A stretch of DNA of 64,000 bases from Ensifer sp. Root278 (GTDB taxonomy: Bacteria; Pseudomonadota; Alphaproteobacteria; Rhizobiales; Rhizobiaceae), in the NCBI RefSeq assembly GCF_001429285.1, contig NZ_LMJJ01000023.1:1-64000 (forward strand), read 5' to 3'. Of the stretch, positions 28,646 through 36,771 are shown in pieces. Under the pieces are notes generated by a model. That model was not told the DNA's origin. It saw nothing but the letters and a program-made list of their open reading frames with translations, and did not search any database. How positions within the stretch are numbered: the first letter of the stretch is position 1; every line of letters starts with the position of its first letter. The position numbers and the translations under genes are program-made.

Positions 28646-29584
28646 TTATTCGCGAGGCAGAATGCGCCTCAGATAGTCCCGGTTGGCAGCGCTGACGGAG
28701 AGGCCGTCGCCGCCGTAATGTTCGCAGAGGAACGGGCTGTTGAAGCCGTGGGCAAGCGCCATTCGGATCGCGGCGCGGTAGTTGATCACACCGAACTCCA
28801 GCGGCGCAGGATGGGTAACGATCAGGCCCGACGTTTCGTCCTCGGTGCGGTAGTAGTTCTTGACGTGCCAATACTTCGCGAAGGGAGCAACCTTGGCCAT
28901 CATCTGCTGCCAGTGCTCGACCGGACGGTGCAGGCGAACGAGGTTGCCCAGATCGGCATTGATGCCGACGTTCGGCAAGCCGACATCGGTGACGAAGCGC
29001 ACGGCACTGTCGGCCGAGCCGATATAGGTATCCTCGTACATTTCGAGCGCCAGCTCGATGCCGAGTTCCTCGGCATGACGGCCAAGATCACGAATACGCT
29101 GAACGGCCTTCTGCCAGGTGGCGGGCTCGTCGGGGTTCTTGACGCCATCGACGGTCCAGAACCACAGCGCCTTCTTCTGCGCGTCAGTCAGCGGGCCAAA
29201 AAAGCCGAAGGAAACGGAGCCCGCACCGATGGCGGCCGCTGTTTCAATGACCCGGTGGCCGTAGGCAAGATACTCGTCGCCATGCTCCGGGTCGATCACG
29301 CTGCGCCGCGCAGTCGAGATCGCCGGCATGGTGAGGCCGAGGTCATGGGCGAGCTTGACGAAGCTGTCGAGCCGATCCGGCGAAAGGTCAGCAAGCCGGA
29401 TCCAGCTGTCGGTGGGGTCGAGTTCGGTGAAGCCGGCATCGACCACATCGGCGAGCGTTTCTGCCCATTGCTCGACCGATTGCTCCTGCACCGAACTGCC
29501 GTCGGCCAGCACGTTTGGATATTGGATCATGGCGGCCGCGATCGGCCAGGTTTCACGGGTCCATTTGCGCGATGTGTTCGCCAT
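28646..29584 (-). CDS. Xylose-isomerase-like TIM-barrel protein
   Basis: A 312-aa protein of the AP-endonuclease-2/xylose isomerase-like TIM-barrel superfamily. Candidate metal ligands are the glutamate in LALEMYEDT, the aspartate in GINADLGN, the histidine in YWHVKNYY and the glutamate in FLCEHYGGDG. The family includes sugar epimerases, hydroxypyruvate isomerase-like enzymes and 3-oxo-isoapionate decarboxylase, which supplies L-erythrulose to a DAK kinase in apionate pathways. It lies 13 nt before the DAK kinase gene. The ATG at 29584 is preceded by GAGGA; the longer frame is not supported. The exact reaction is unknown. Confidence 0.8.
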   Translation of the reverse strand: MANTSRKWTRETWPIAAAMIQYPNVLADGSSVQEQSVEQWAETLADVVDAGFTELDPTDSWIRLADLSPDRLDSFVKLAHDLGLTMPAISTARRSVIDPEHGDEYLAYGHRVIETAAAIGAGSVSFGFFGPLTDAQKKALWFWTVDGVKNPDEPATWQKAVQRIRDLGRHAEELGIELALEMYEDTYIGSADSAVRFVTDVGLPNVGINADLGNLVRLHRPVEHWQQMMAKVAPFAKYWHVKNYYRTEDETSGLIVTHPAPLEFGVINYRAAIRMALAHGFNSPFLCEHYGGDGLSVSAANRDYLRRILPRE

Positions 29585-29628
29585 GACCTTCCTCGTCGTC
29601 TCTGGATGTTGGGGGTGCGGCGGCTCCG

Positions 29629-31167
29629 TCAAGCCGCCGCGCTGCCGTCACCATGCGGGGCATCCGCATTATGCTTGCGCTTGCGAACCAGGCCGATCAG
29701 CCCGAAGACAAGCGGCGACAGCAGGAGTGCAAGAGCGAGCGCCATCAGAGAGGAAACCAGCGGGTTCGACCAGAAGATATCGAGGGTGCCGCCTGAAAGC
29801 AGCATCGACTGGCGGAAGGCATCCTCGGCCTTGTCGCCGAGCACCATGGCAAGCACCAGCGGCGCCAGCGGGTACTCGAGCTTCTTGAAGACATAGCCGA
29901 GCACGCCGAAGCCGATGACCAGGAAGATGTCGGAGACCGAGTTTGCCACCTGGTAGGCGCCGGAGAAGATGACGGCGACGATAATCGGGCCAATGATCGC
30001 AAAGGGCACGCGCAGGATCGAGGCGTAGAGCGGCACGGTGGCGATCACCAGGAACACGGCGACGACGTTGCCGAGATACATCGAGGCAATCAGGCCCCAG
30101 ACGAAGTCCGGCCGCTCGGTAAAGAGCATCGGGCCGGGCGTCAGACCCCAGATCATCAGGCCGCCCATCATGACGGCGGCCGTTGCCGAGCCGGGAACGC
30201 CGAGCGCCAGCATCGGCAGCAGCGCCGAGGTACCGGCGGAGTGGTCGGCGGTTTCCGGTGCCACGACGCCACGCGGATCGCCCTTGCCGAACTTCGACTT
30301 GTCGCGCGCCGAGCGACGGGCAACGCCGTAGCTCATGAAAGAGGCCGCCGTCGGGCCGGCAGGCGTGATGCCCATCCAGATGCCGATGATCGTCGAGCGC
30401 AGGATCGTGAACCAGTAGCGTGGGATCTCGATCAACGTGCGGCCGATCTCGACGAGCTTGACGCGCGCCTTGATGCCCTCGAATCGCAGGCCTTCTTCCG
30501 TGGTCAGCAAGAGTTCGCCGATGCCGAAGAGGCCCATGACGGCGATCAGGAAGCTGACGCCCTTGATCAGGGTCGGGATATCGAAGGTAAGCCGCAGGTC
30601 ACCGGAGATCGTGTCCATGCCGACGGAGGCAAGCGCAAAGCCGAGCATCATCGACACGAGCGTCTTGAACGGCGATTGCGCACCCATGGAAATGAAGCTG
30701 GCGAAGGCCAGGAAATAGACCGCGAAATATTCCGGGGACGAAAAGCGAAGCGCGAAGTTCGCGACCCAGCCGGAGAGCAGCGTGATCATGACGACGCCGG
30801 CGAGCGCGCCGATGCCGGCAGACACGAAGGCGAGCGTCAGCGCCCGGCTTGCCTGCCCGGCTTTCGCCATCGGATAGCCGTCGAAGGTCGTCGCGACCGA
30901 CGAAGGTTCGCCGGGAATGTTGAAGAGGATCGATGTGGTCGACCCGCCGAAGAGTGCGCCCCAGTACATGCAGGAGAGCAGGATGATGGCGGAGATCGGA
31001 TCCATCGAGAAGGTCAGCGGCAACAGCAGCGACACGCCGTTCGGCGCGCCGAGGCCCGGCAGCACGCCGACGAGAATGCCGAGCGTGACGCCGACCATCA
31101 TCAGCAGGATATGGTTCCAGCTGAGGATGTGGCCGAAGCCATCGATCAGAAGACCGATATTTTCCAT
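29629..31167 (-). CDS. tctA: Tripartite tricarboxylate transporter large membrane subunit (TctA)
   Basis: The 512-aa TctA component, with about 11-12 membrane helices, forms the main channel of a binding-protein-dependent secondary transporter for carboxylates. Typical motifs are GVLPGLGAPNGVSLLLPLTF near residue 35 and the central GITPAGPTAASFMSYGVARR, the duplicated PGxGxxxG signatures of the family. GGGAGG precedes the ATG at 31167, so the much longer open frame is not used. It lies 34 nt after tctB in the same operon. The ligand is an organic acid; the context suggests a sugar acid. Confidence 0.92.
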   Translation of the reverse strand: MENIGLLIDGFGHILSWNHILLMMVGVTLGILVGVLPGLGAPNGVSLLLPLTFSMDPISAIILLSCMYWGALFGGSTTSILFNIPGEPSSVATTFDGYPMAKAGQASRALTLAFVSAGIGALAGVVMITLLSGWVANFALRFSSPEYFAVYFLAFASFISMGAQSPFKTLVSMMLGFALASVGMDTISGDLRLTFDIPTLIKGVSFLIAVMGLFGIGELLLTTEEGLRFEGIKARVKLVEIGRTLIEIPRYWFTILRSTIIGIWMGITPAGPTAASFMSYGVARRSARDKSKFGKGDPRGVVAPETADHSAGTSALLPMLALGVPGSATAAVMMGGLMIWGLTPGPMLFTERPDFVWGLIASMYLGNVVAVFLVIATVPLYASILRVPFAIIGPIIVAVIFSGAYQVANSVSDIFLVIGFGVLGYVFKKLEYPLAPLVLAMVLGDKAEDAFRQSMLLSGGTLDIFWSNPLVSSLMALALALLLSPLVFGLIGLVRKRKHNADAPHGDGSAAA

Positions 31168-31201
31168 GTCATTCCTCCCGGGAAAGCGTGGGCGGTCGGG
31201 A

Positions 31202-31702
31202 TCAGTAGATCCCGAACCAGGCCTCGACCGGTCCCTTGAGCAGGGGAACCTTGAAGCCGATCTCGAATACGATGAAGAAGAACAGCGAAACGGCGACGCC
31301 GGACGGCAACGCGATCCACCATTTGTAGCGCCCCTGGAAGAGCATCGTGCCGGCGATGTAGAGCGCCGTGCCGACATAGAGGCCGAGCCAGGCGGAAACG
31401 CCGGCAAAGGCGATCAGCGGCAACAGAAACGACGAGACCACCTTGGCACGGTGACCGTCGATGAAGATCTCACCCGTGCCGCGATGCTTGACGAAAGCGT
31501 GGATCGCATTCACGGCGCTTCCGAGAAGGATCAGAAGGCCGACATAGAAGGGAAAATAACCGGCTTCCGGCCCGAATTCGGTCCATCCCGCACCGATATC
31601 GAGGGACCCGTAGCAGACCGCCGCGCCAAAGGCGCCGGTCAGCGCAGCAACGCCAAGCTCAACCGCGAAGCGGGAGACCCCATTCGCACCGTTCTCGCTC
31701 AT
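31202..31702 (-). CDS. tctB: Tripartite tricarboxylate transporter small membrane subunit (TctB)
   Basis: A 166-aa protein with four predicted helices and little sequence conservation, as usual for TctB. It sits between the binding-protein gene and tctA, in standard order. The hydrophobic segments LGVAALTGAFGAAVCYGSL, FPFYVGLLILLGSAVNAI, FLLPLIAFAGVSAWLGLYVG and a final WIALPSGVAVSLFFFIVFEI support the topology. Confidence 0.88.
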   Translation of the reverse strand: MSENGANGVSRFAVELGVAALTGAFGAAVCYGSLDIGAGWTEFGPEAGYFPFYVGLLILLGSAVNAIHAFVKHRGTGEIFIDGHRAKVVSSFLLPLIAFAGVSAWLGLYVGTALYIAGTMLFQGRYKWWIALPSGVAVSLFFFIVFEIGFKVPLLKGPVEAWFGIY

Positions 31703-31727
31703 GATCGTGACCTTTCAAAGCGAATGA

Positions 31728-31747
31728 CGGGTGCCCGAAGGCACCCG
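31728..31747 (-). promoter_or_regulatory. UUCG-capped hairpin between tctC and tctB
   Basis: On the minus strand CGGGTGCC and GGCACCCG form an 8-bp stem closed by a TTCG tetraloop, 16 nt past the tctC stop and 25 nt before tctB. Its position suits partial termination or protection of the tctC message from 3' decay, giving more binding protein than membrane subunits. Confidence 0.65.
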
Positions 31748-31763
31748 CCTCAATGTCCTGCCC

Positions 31764-32750
31764 TTAGTTGGCGAGCCAGCCTTCGCGCTTCAGCACTTCG
31801 CCGACAGCAGCGCCGTCCATCTCGATGGCGGCCTTGAAATCGTCGCCAGCGATGTAGGAGGGGGACTGCGAGGTGTCGGCGAGGTACTTCGCCCATTCCG
31901 GCGTTTCCGAAACCTTGCGCATCAGGTCCGCATAGAACTTGACCACATCCTGGTCAACGCCGGCCGGCAGCCAGACGGTGCGCGGCATCGAGTAGTTGTC
32001 GATGGCGATGCCCGATTCCTTGCAGGTCGGAATATCGCTCCAGCCCTTGTCACCGGCGACCTTGGCGTCGTTCGAAAGCTTGACGCTCTTGAAGACGCAG
32101 AGCGGCTTGACCATGCCGGCCTGCCACTGGCCGAGGTTTTCGCTCGGGTTGTTGACGTTGGCGTCGAGATGTTCGCCGGCAAGCTGGACGGCCGCTTCAC
32201 CGCCGCTCTTGAACGGGATGTAGTTGATCGTAGCACCAGTCACCTCGTTGATCATCGAGGTGAGGATCTGGTCGACGTCCTTGGACTGACTGCCGCCGAT
32301 CTTCAGGCCGCCTTCCTTCGCCTTGGCCGCAAAGTCGGCCGCCGTGTTGTAGGTGGCCTTGCCGTTGACCCAGAGAACGAATTCGTCGGAAGCGAGCGCC
32401 GCGACCGGGGTCAGGTCTTCAGCCTTGTACGGCACCTTGGCGCGAACCGGCAGCAGGTAGGCATTGTTCGTGCCGAAAGCGAGTTTGTAAGCGTCGCCCT
32501 TGTTGGTCGCCGTGTAGACGAAACCTTCGGCGCCGCCGGCGCTGCCCTTGTTGGTAACGACGACCGGAGCCTTCATCAGCTCGTACTTGCCGATGATCGC
32601 CTGGATCGTGCGGGCGAAGATGTCGGTGCCGCCACCGGGACCTGCCGTGACGACGAATTCAACCGGGCGATCGGGTTCGAAGGCTGCGGCCGGAGCAGCA
32701 ACGCCGAAGACGGCTGCCATGATGCATGCGATGGAGACGGTATTCTTCAA
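31764..32750 (-). CDS. tctC: Tripartite tricarboxylate transporter periplasmic binding protein (TctC)
   Basis: A 328-aa periplasmic binding protein of the Bug/TctC family. The signal peptide (MKNTVSIACIMAAVFGVAAP, cleavage at AAA-FEP) is followed by the family's typical opening PDRPVEFVVTAGPGGGTDIF, whose glycine loop contacts the carboxylate of the ligand. It lies between the PdxA homologue and tctB. The ligand is not predictable beyond a small carboxylic acid. Confidence 0.93.
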   Translation of the reverse strand: MKNTVSIACIMAAVFGVAAPAAAFEPDRPVEFVVTAGPGGGTDIFARTIQAIIGKYELMKAPVVVTNKGSAGGAEGFVYTATNKGDAYKLAFGTNNAYLLPVRAKVPYKAEDLTPVAALASDEFVLWVNGKATYNTAADFAAKAKEGGLKIGGSQSKDVDQILTSMINEVTGATINYIPFKSGGEAAVQLAGEHLDANVNNPSENLGQWQAGMVKPLCVFKSVKLSNDAKVAGDKGWSDIPTCKESGIAIDNYSMPRTVWLPAGVDQDVVKFYADLMRKVSETPEWAKYLADTSQSPSYIAGDDFKAAIEMDGAAVGEVLKREGWLAN

Positions 32751-32825
32751 GTCGGGTCCTCCCGTTTTGTGGTTCTGTGGCGCAAGACCTCCTCCTGCGC
32801 CGTTATTGCGTGAAAGCGTGCGAAA

Positions 32826-33869
32826 TCAGGCGGCAGCCTTGAGAGCCGCCTTTTTCTTCGCCATGCGCACGGCGAGCAGCAGCGCTTCGCGGCTGGCGCC
32901 GACGTCGGCAATGCCCTTGCCGGCGATGTCGTAGGCCGTGCCGTGGGCCGGCGTGCAGAGCGCGAAAGGCAAGCCGCCCATCATGGTCACGCCCTTGTCG
33001 AAGCCCATCAGCTTCATCGCGATCTGGCCCTGGTCGTGATACATGGTGAGGACGGCGTTGTAGCCTTCCTTCAGCGCGCGACCGAAAACGGTATCGGCCG
33101 GGAAAGGTCCCTCGACGTTGAAGCCGAGTGCCTTCGCCTTTTCGACCGCCGGTTCGATGATGTCGATCTCTTCCATGCCGAAGCTGCCGCCGTCGCCGGC
33201 GTGCGGGTTGAGACCGGCAACCGCGATCTTCGCCTCTTCATAACCCGCCTCCGTGAGGCAGGCCCGGGTCAGCTCCAGCTCGGCGATGATACCGTCGACC
33301 GAGAGGTTGTCAGCCACGTCCTTGAGTGGAATGTGCGAGGTGACGCGGGCATTCCAGACCTTCTCGAGGACGTTGAACTCGCGAACCTTGCCGGTGAAGC
33401 CGAGAACGTCTGCGACGAAACGGATCTCGTCGTCATAGCCCGGATAGGCAAAGCGCATGGCCTTCTTGTTGAACGGCGTGAAGCAGACGGCGTCGGCCTT
33501 GCCCGTCTGCGCCAACTCGAGCGCCGTGCGGAAGTTCCGGGTGGCGAAAGTCCCGCCGGCGAGCGTCGCCTCGCCGCGAACCACGTCAGCAGGATCGAGG
33601 TGTGCGAGATCGACGAAAACGTGACGCGACGTTCCTGATTTGTCGAGGTCTTCGAGGGTCGAAGGCTCGAGGTCGAGCGTAACGCCTGCAGCCTTTGCGC
33701 CCTCATCCAGAATCCGGCGATCGCCGATGGTGATGATGTGCGCGGCTTCGCGGATATCGGAAAGCCCCAGCAGCTTTGCCGTGAGTTCCGGGCTGATACC
33801 CGCCGGATCGCCCATGGCGAGCGCGATGACAGGACGCGCGCCGTTACCGGCAACACCGTTGGTCGTCAT
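32826..33869 (-). CDS. PdxA-family dehydrogenase (PdxA2-like)
   Basis: A 347-aa NAD-dependent dehydrogenase of the 4-hydroxythreonine-4-phosphate dehydrogenase family. Metal-binding histidines are visible in TSHIPLKD, GLNPHAGDGG and MYHDQGQIAMK. Catabolic PdxA2 paralogues oxidise and decarboxylate 4-phospho-D-threonate or -erythronate to dihydroxyacetone phosphate. Here it heads a transporter/kinase operon and is divergent from a GntR regulator, so a catabolic role fits better than pyridoxine synthesis. The usual DUF1537 tetronate kinase partner is absent; the DhaK-DhaL kinase may replace it. The ATG at 33869 has GGAGG 9 nt upstream. Confidence 0.87.
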   Translation of the reverse strand: MTTNGVAGNGARPVIALAMGDPAGISPELTAKLLGLSDIREAAHIITIGDRRILDEGAKAAGVTLDLEPSTLEDLDKSGTSRHVFVDLAHLDPADVVRGEATLAGGTFATRNFRTALELAQTGKADAVCFTPFNKKAMRFAYPGYDDEIRFVADVLGFTGKVREFNVLEKVWNARVTSHIPLKDVADNLSVDGIIAELELTRACLTEAGYEEAKIAVAGLNPHAGDGGSFGMEEIDIIEPAVEKAKALGFNVEGPFPADTVFGRALKEGYNAVLTMYHDQGQIAMKLMGFDKGVTMMGGLPFALCTPAHGTAYDIAGKGIADVGASREALLLAVRMAKKKAALKAAA

Positions 33870-33917
33870 GTGAGATGTCCTCCGCTTCATACTTCCGATC
33901 GCTGTCATACGTTATTC

Positions 33918-33960
33918 AAAATTCTGCATCAAGTCTTTTGTATTCTGTATGCAGCATTTT
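33918..33960. promoter_or_regulatory. Inverted repeat, likely GntR operator
   Basis: AAAATTCTGCAT (33918-33929) and ATGCAGCATTTT (33949-33960) are inverted copies matching at 11 of 12 positions, 19 nt apart. They lie in the AT-rich region between the pdxA-like gene and the divergent FCD-type GntR regulator. This is the natural place for the regulator to control both directions. Confidence 0.55.
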
Positions 33961-34072
33961 CTGTTGACGACGGAAGAGCCGATCTCCATGCTTTAATGAG
34001 ACAGCGCTGATTCAATCGGCGCGAACGGGAACAGACGGTCGACGCCCTGTCGCCAGACGCAGAAGAAAAACA

Positions 34073-34759
34073 ATGAACGAAATCACATCTCTGGAGAGAC
34101 GGCCGGATGGCGGCCCTGGTCCGATCAGGCGCACGGCGCTGCACGACACGCTGGTCAGCCACCTGCGCGATATGATCATTGAAGGCGATCTATTGCCCGG
34201 AACCCGCCTGCACGAAGGTCAGCTTGGCGAACAGCTGGGCGTGTCGCGCACGCCGCTACGCGAGGCCATCAAGTATCTGGCAAGCGAAGGGCTGGTGGAG
34301 CTCGTTCCGAGCCGCGGTGCCGTCGTCAAGCGCTTCAGCGCCAAGGACGTGCACGACATGTTGACGGTCCTGCAGACGCTGGAAGAACTCGCCGGCAAGC
34401 TCGCCTGCGAGGCGGCAAGCGATGCCGGCATCGCCGAGGTGCGCGCGCTGCACGATGAGATGGTCCAGCGCTACAAGGCCGGCGACCGGCTGCAGTATTA
34501 CAAGCTCAACCAGCAGATCCATTCGGCGATCGTTCAGCTCGCAGCAAATGCTGCGCTGGCCGATATGCATGCCGTTCTGCAGACGCGGCTGAAGCGCATC
34601 CGCTTCATCGGCCACGAGGGGCCGGAAAAATGGGCCGCGGCCGTCTCAGAACATGAGGAGATGGTCGTGGCGCTCGAAGCCCGTAACAAGGCAAAGCTTT
34701 CCGAGGTGCTCGGCCGCCACCTGATGAACGCTTGGGAAAGGGTGCGCGACGCCGTGTAG
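34073..34759 (+). CDS. GntR-family (FCD) transcriptional regulator
   Basis: A 228-aa regulator with an N-terminal winged helix (EQLGVSRTPLREAIKYLASEGLVEL) and an all-helical FCD effector domain. Metal and ligand residues of FCD proteins are suggested by the histidines in ALHDEMVQ, NQQIHSAIV and HEEMVVALE. It is divergent from the pdxA2/tct/DAK operon and probably represses it until a pathway intermediate binds. An inverted repeat in the shared promoter region is the likely operator. Confidence 0.88.
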   Translation: MNEITSLERRPDGGPGPIRRTALHDTLVSHLRDMIIEGDLLPGTRLHEGQLGEQLGVSRTPLREAIKYLASEGLVELVPSRGAVVKRFSAKDVHDMLTVLQTLEELAGKLACEAASDAGIAEVRALHDEMVQRYKAGDRLQYYKLNQQIHSAIVQLAANAALADMHAVLQTRLKRIRFIGHEGPEKWAAAVSEHEEMVVALEARNKAKLSEVLGRHLMNAWERVRDAV

Positions 34760-34761
34760 CA

Positions 34762-34801
34762 GGCAACGCCGCCGACGCATGAGAGCCCCGTCGGCGCTGC
34801 C
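34762..34801. terminator. Bidirectional terminator between convergent genes
   Basis: GGCAACGCCGCCGACG pairs with CGTCGGCGCTGCC, with small bulges, around a 10-nt loop. It starts 3 nt after the GntR gene stop and ends 10 nt before the stop of the convergent small gene. Confidence 0.6.
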
Positions 34802-34810
34802 TTGCGCCGG

Positions 34811-35104
34811 TCAGAATTTCGAGTATGCGTTGGCAACGGCCTTTGCGTTTCCGTTCCCTGCCTGCTTCTGCAGGGCCAGAAGAGCGTCTCGCAGCGCAGG
34901 GTTCGCCGTGATGTTCCTGTTTGCCAACAAATCCGCACTTGAGAACGTGGAGAGGAGACCACCCAATCCCGGCAGTCCGCTCCGGCCGGTCAGGGCGCTT
35001 GGCAGATTCTTCACGGCGTTCAACTGCGCCATGCTGATGCTCTGCAACGGGATCTTCTTCGTCACTGCGATCGAGCTGACCGCCTTACCTATGCCACCAA
35101 ACAT
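34811..35104 (-). CDS. Small hypothetical protein
   Basis: A 97-aa protein without a recognised family. The ATG at 35104 has a near-perfect AAGGAGG 5 nt upstream, strong evidence that it is translated from there and not from the longer frame. There is no signal peptide. The sequence is Gly/Ser/Ala/Leu-rich with a flexible middle (TGRSGLPGLGGLLSTF) and a helical C-terminus (ALRDALLALQKQAGNG). It stands alone between the GntR gene and the ABC transporter. Confidence 0.65.
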   Translation of the reverse strand: MFGGIGKAVSSIAVTKKIPLQSISMAQLNAVKNLPSALTGRSGLPGLGGLLSTFSSADLLANRNITANPALRDALLALQKQAGNGNAKAVANAYSKF

Positions 35105-35306
35105 ACTTCCCTCCTTGTAAAGTCCAGCCCGGCGTAGCGCATTTGGGCAATTCGCAACCATTGCGCGCACAACCTTTACAAGAGGAGTCGTTGCTAAATT
35201 CACCTTTCCGGAACTGGTACTTTAGTTAAGTTTTCGACATCGCTTTTGCCTGCCCGCACCACCGCGGCGTGGACAAGCTCAACCAGGAAAGATTCGCGTC
35301 GGACGA

Positions 35307-36023
35307 TCAATGAAGGCCGCCGACCCCCAATAGCCGCTCAACCGCGCCATGATCCTTGGCGAGCGCATCCGGCGTTCCGCTCCAGGCGATGCGCCCGCGC
35401 TCGAGCACGATCACCTGATCGGCAAAGTCGAGGGCGCTCTGGATCCGTTGTTCGACCAGCAGGATGGTCATGCCGCCGGTCTTCGCCAGTTCGGCAAAGG
35501 CCTTCATCAGTTCCTCGCAGATGACGGGTGCCAGCCCCTCCAGCGGTTCATCGAGCAGAAGGATCGAGGGCCGCCCGAGGATCGAGCGCGCCGTCGACAA
35601 CATCTGCTGCTCGCCGCCGGAAAGCTGGCTGCCGAGGTTTCTTCGCCGCTCGTGAAGCCGCGGAAACATGTCGTAGGCTTCCTGGATGGCGCTCTTCGGA
35701 CGGTTCTTGAGCCCGACGAACAGGTTCTCCTCGACGGTCAGCGTCGGGAAGACGCAGCGCGCCTGCGGCACGAAACCAAGACCCTGCATGGCGCGCGAGG
35801 CGCTCGGCAGCGCGGTCACATCGGTACCGCCCATGCGGATGCGTCCGTCATAGCGCCGCGTCTGGCCGGCAAGCGTCGCAAGCAGGGTCGTCTTGCCCAT
35901 GCCATTGCGGCCAAGAACGGCAAGGCGGGCGCCCGCCGGAACGGCAAAGGACACGCCTTCGAGCACGCGCGTCGGACCGTAGCCCGCGGACAGGTTTTCC
36001 ACCTCAAGCGGCGTGGCTGGCAT
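35307..36023 (-). CDS. livF: Branched-chain-type ABC transporter ATPase (LivF-like)
   Basis: A 238-aa ATPase of the LivF group with Walker A (GRNGMGKTT), the signature LSGGEQQMLSTARSI and Walker B (ILLLDEPLEGLAP). GGGGAG lies 8 nt before the ATG at 36023, and an ATG two codons upstream is closer than ideal. The start overlaps the end of livG. It is the last gene of a five-gene set (binding protein, two permeases, two ATPases). The substrate is an amino acid or amide; the nearby dgdA suggests an alpha,alpha-dialkyl amino acid. Confidence 0.9.
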   Translation of the reverse strand: MPATPLEVENLSAGYGPTRVLEGVSFAVPAGARLAVLGRNGMGKTTLLATLAGQTRRYDGRIRMGGTDVTALPSASRAMQGLGFVPQARCVFPTLTVEENLFVGLKNRPKSAIQEAYDMFPRLHERRRNLGSQLSGGEQQMLSTARSILGRPSILLLDEPLEGLAPVICEELMKAFAELAKTGGMTILLVEQRIQSALDFADQVIVLERGRIAWSGTPDALAKDHGAVERLLGVGGLH

Positions 36024-36771
36024 TGGCATAGCTCCCCAGATAGGCTTCCCGCACACGTGGATCCTTCGTCACGTCGGACGGCGAACCGTCAAAGATGATC
36101 GCGCCCGCAGCCAGAACAATCACGCGCTTGGCAAAGCGGAAGACGAGATCCATGTCGTGCTCGATCATCAGCACGGCGAGATCGGCTGGCAGATCGGCCA
36201 GGGCCTGCTCGATACGGCCGGTATCGCTTTGCGGCACGCCGGCGGCGGGCTCATCGAGCAGCAACACCTTGGGCTTCAGTGCCAGCGCAACGGCAAGCTC
36301 CAGGAGACGCTGCTGCCCGTAGGCAATCTCGCTCACCTTGCGGTGCATCAGTTCCTTGAGACCGAGCTTGCCGAGAAGTTCCTGGACCTCGACCATGACA
36401 TCGGGCATGCCGAGAAAATTGCCGAAGAGGCGGCCGGCACGACCGTCGCGCTGAAGCACGGCAAGCGCAACGTGCTCAGCTGGCGTCATGTCGGCAAAAA
36501 GCCGCGTCACCTGGAATGAGCGGACAAGGCCTCGCCGCACGCGGCCGATGGCGTCGACGCCGGTCACGGGCTCGCCGGCAATGCGCACTTCGCCGGAGTC
36601 AGGCCGAAGATTACCGGTAACGAGATTGACGAACGTCGTCTTGCCGGCGCCGTTCGGCCCGATCAGCGCCACCCGGTCTCCCGGCGCCATGCTGAGGCTG
36701 ACATCATTGGTGACTGCAAGCCCGCCGAAGGCGCGCTTCAAGTTGCGGACTTCGAAGATCGGCTGCATCAT
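36004..36771 (-). CDS. livG: Branched-chain-type ABC transporter ATPase (LivG-like)
   Basis: A 255-aa ATPase of the LivG group. It shows Walker A (GPNGAGKTT), a degenerate signature region around SEIAYGQQRLLELAVAL instead of the usual LSGGQQ, as is common in LivG, and Walker B (VLLLDEPAAGVP). Its ATG overlaps the livM stop (ATGA), with GGGAGG 4 nt upstream. The frame is open far upstream inside livM, but homology begins at 36771. Confidence 0.9.
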   Translation of the reverse strand: MMQPIFEVRNLKRAFGGLAVTNDVSLSMAPGDRVALIGPNGAGKTTFVNLVTGNLRPDSGEVRIAGEPVTGVDAIGRVRRGLVRSFQVTRLFADMTPAEHVALAVLQRDGRAGRLFGNFLGMPDVMVEVQELLGKLGLKELMHRKVSEIAYGQQRLLELAVALALKPKVLLLDEPAAGVPQSDTGRIEQALADLPADLAVLMIEHDMDLVFRFAKRVIVLAAGAIIFDGSPSDVTKDPRVREAYLGSYANASHAA

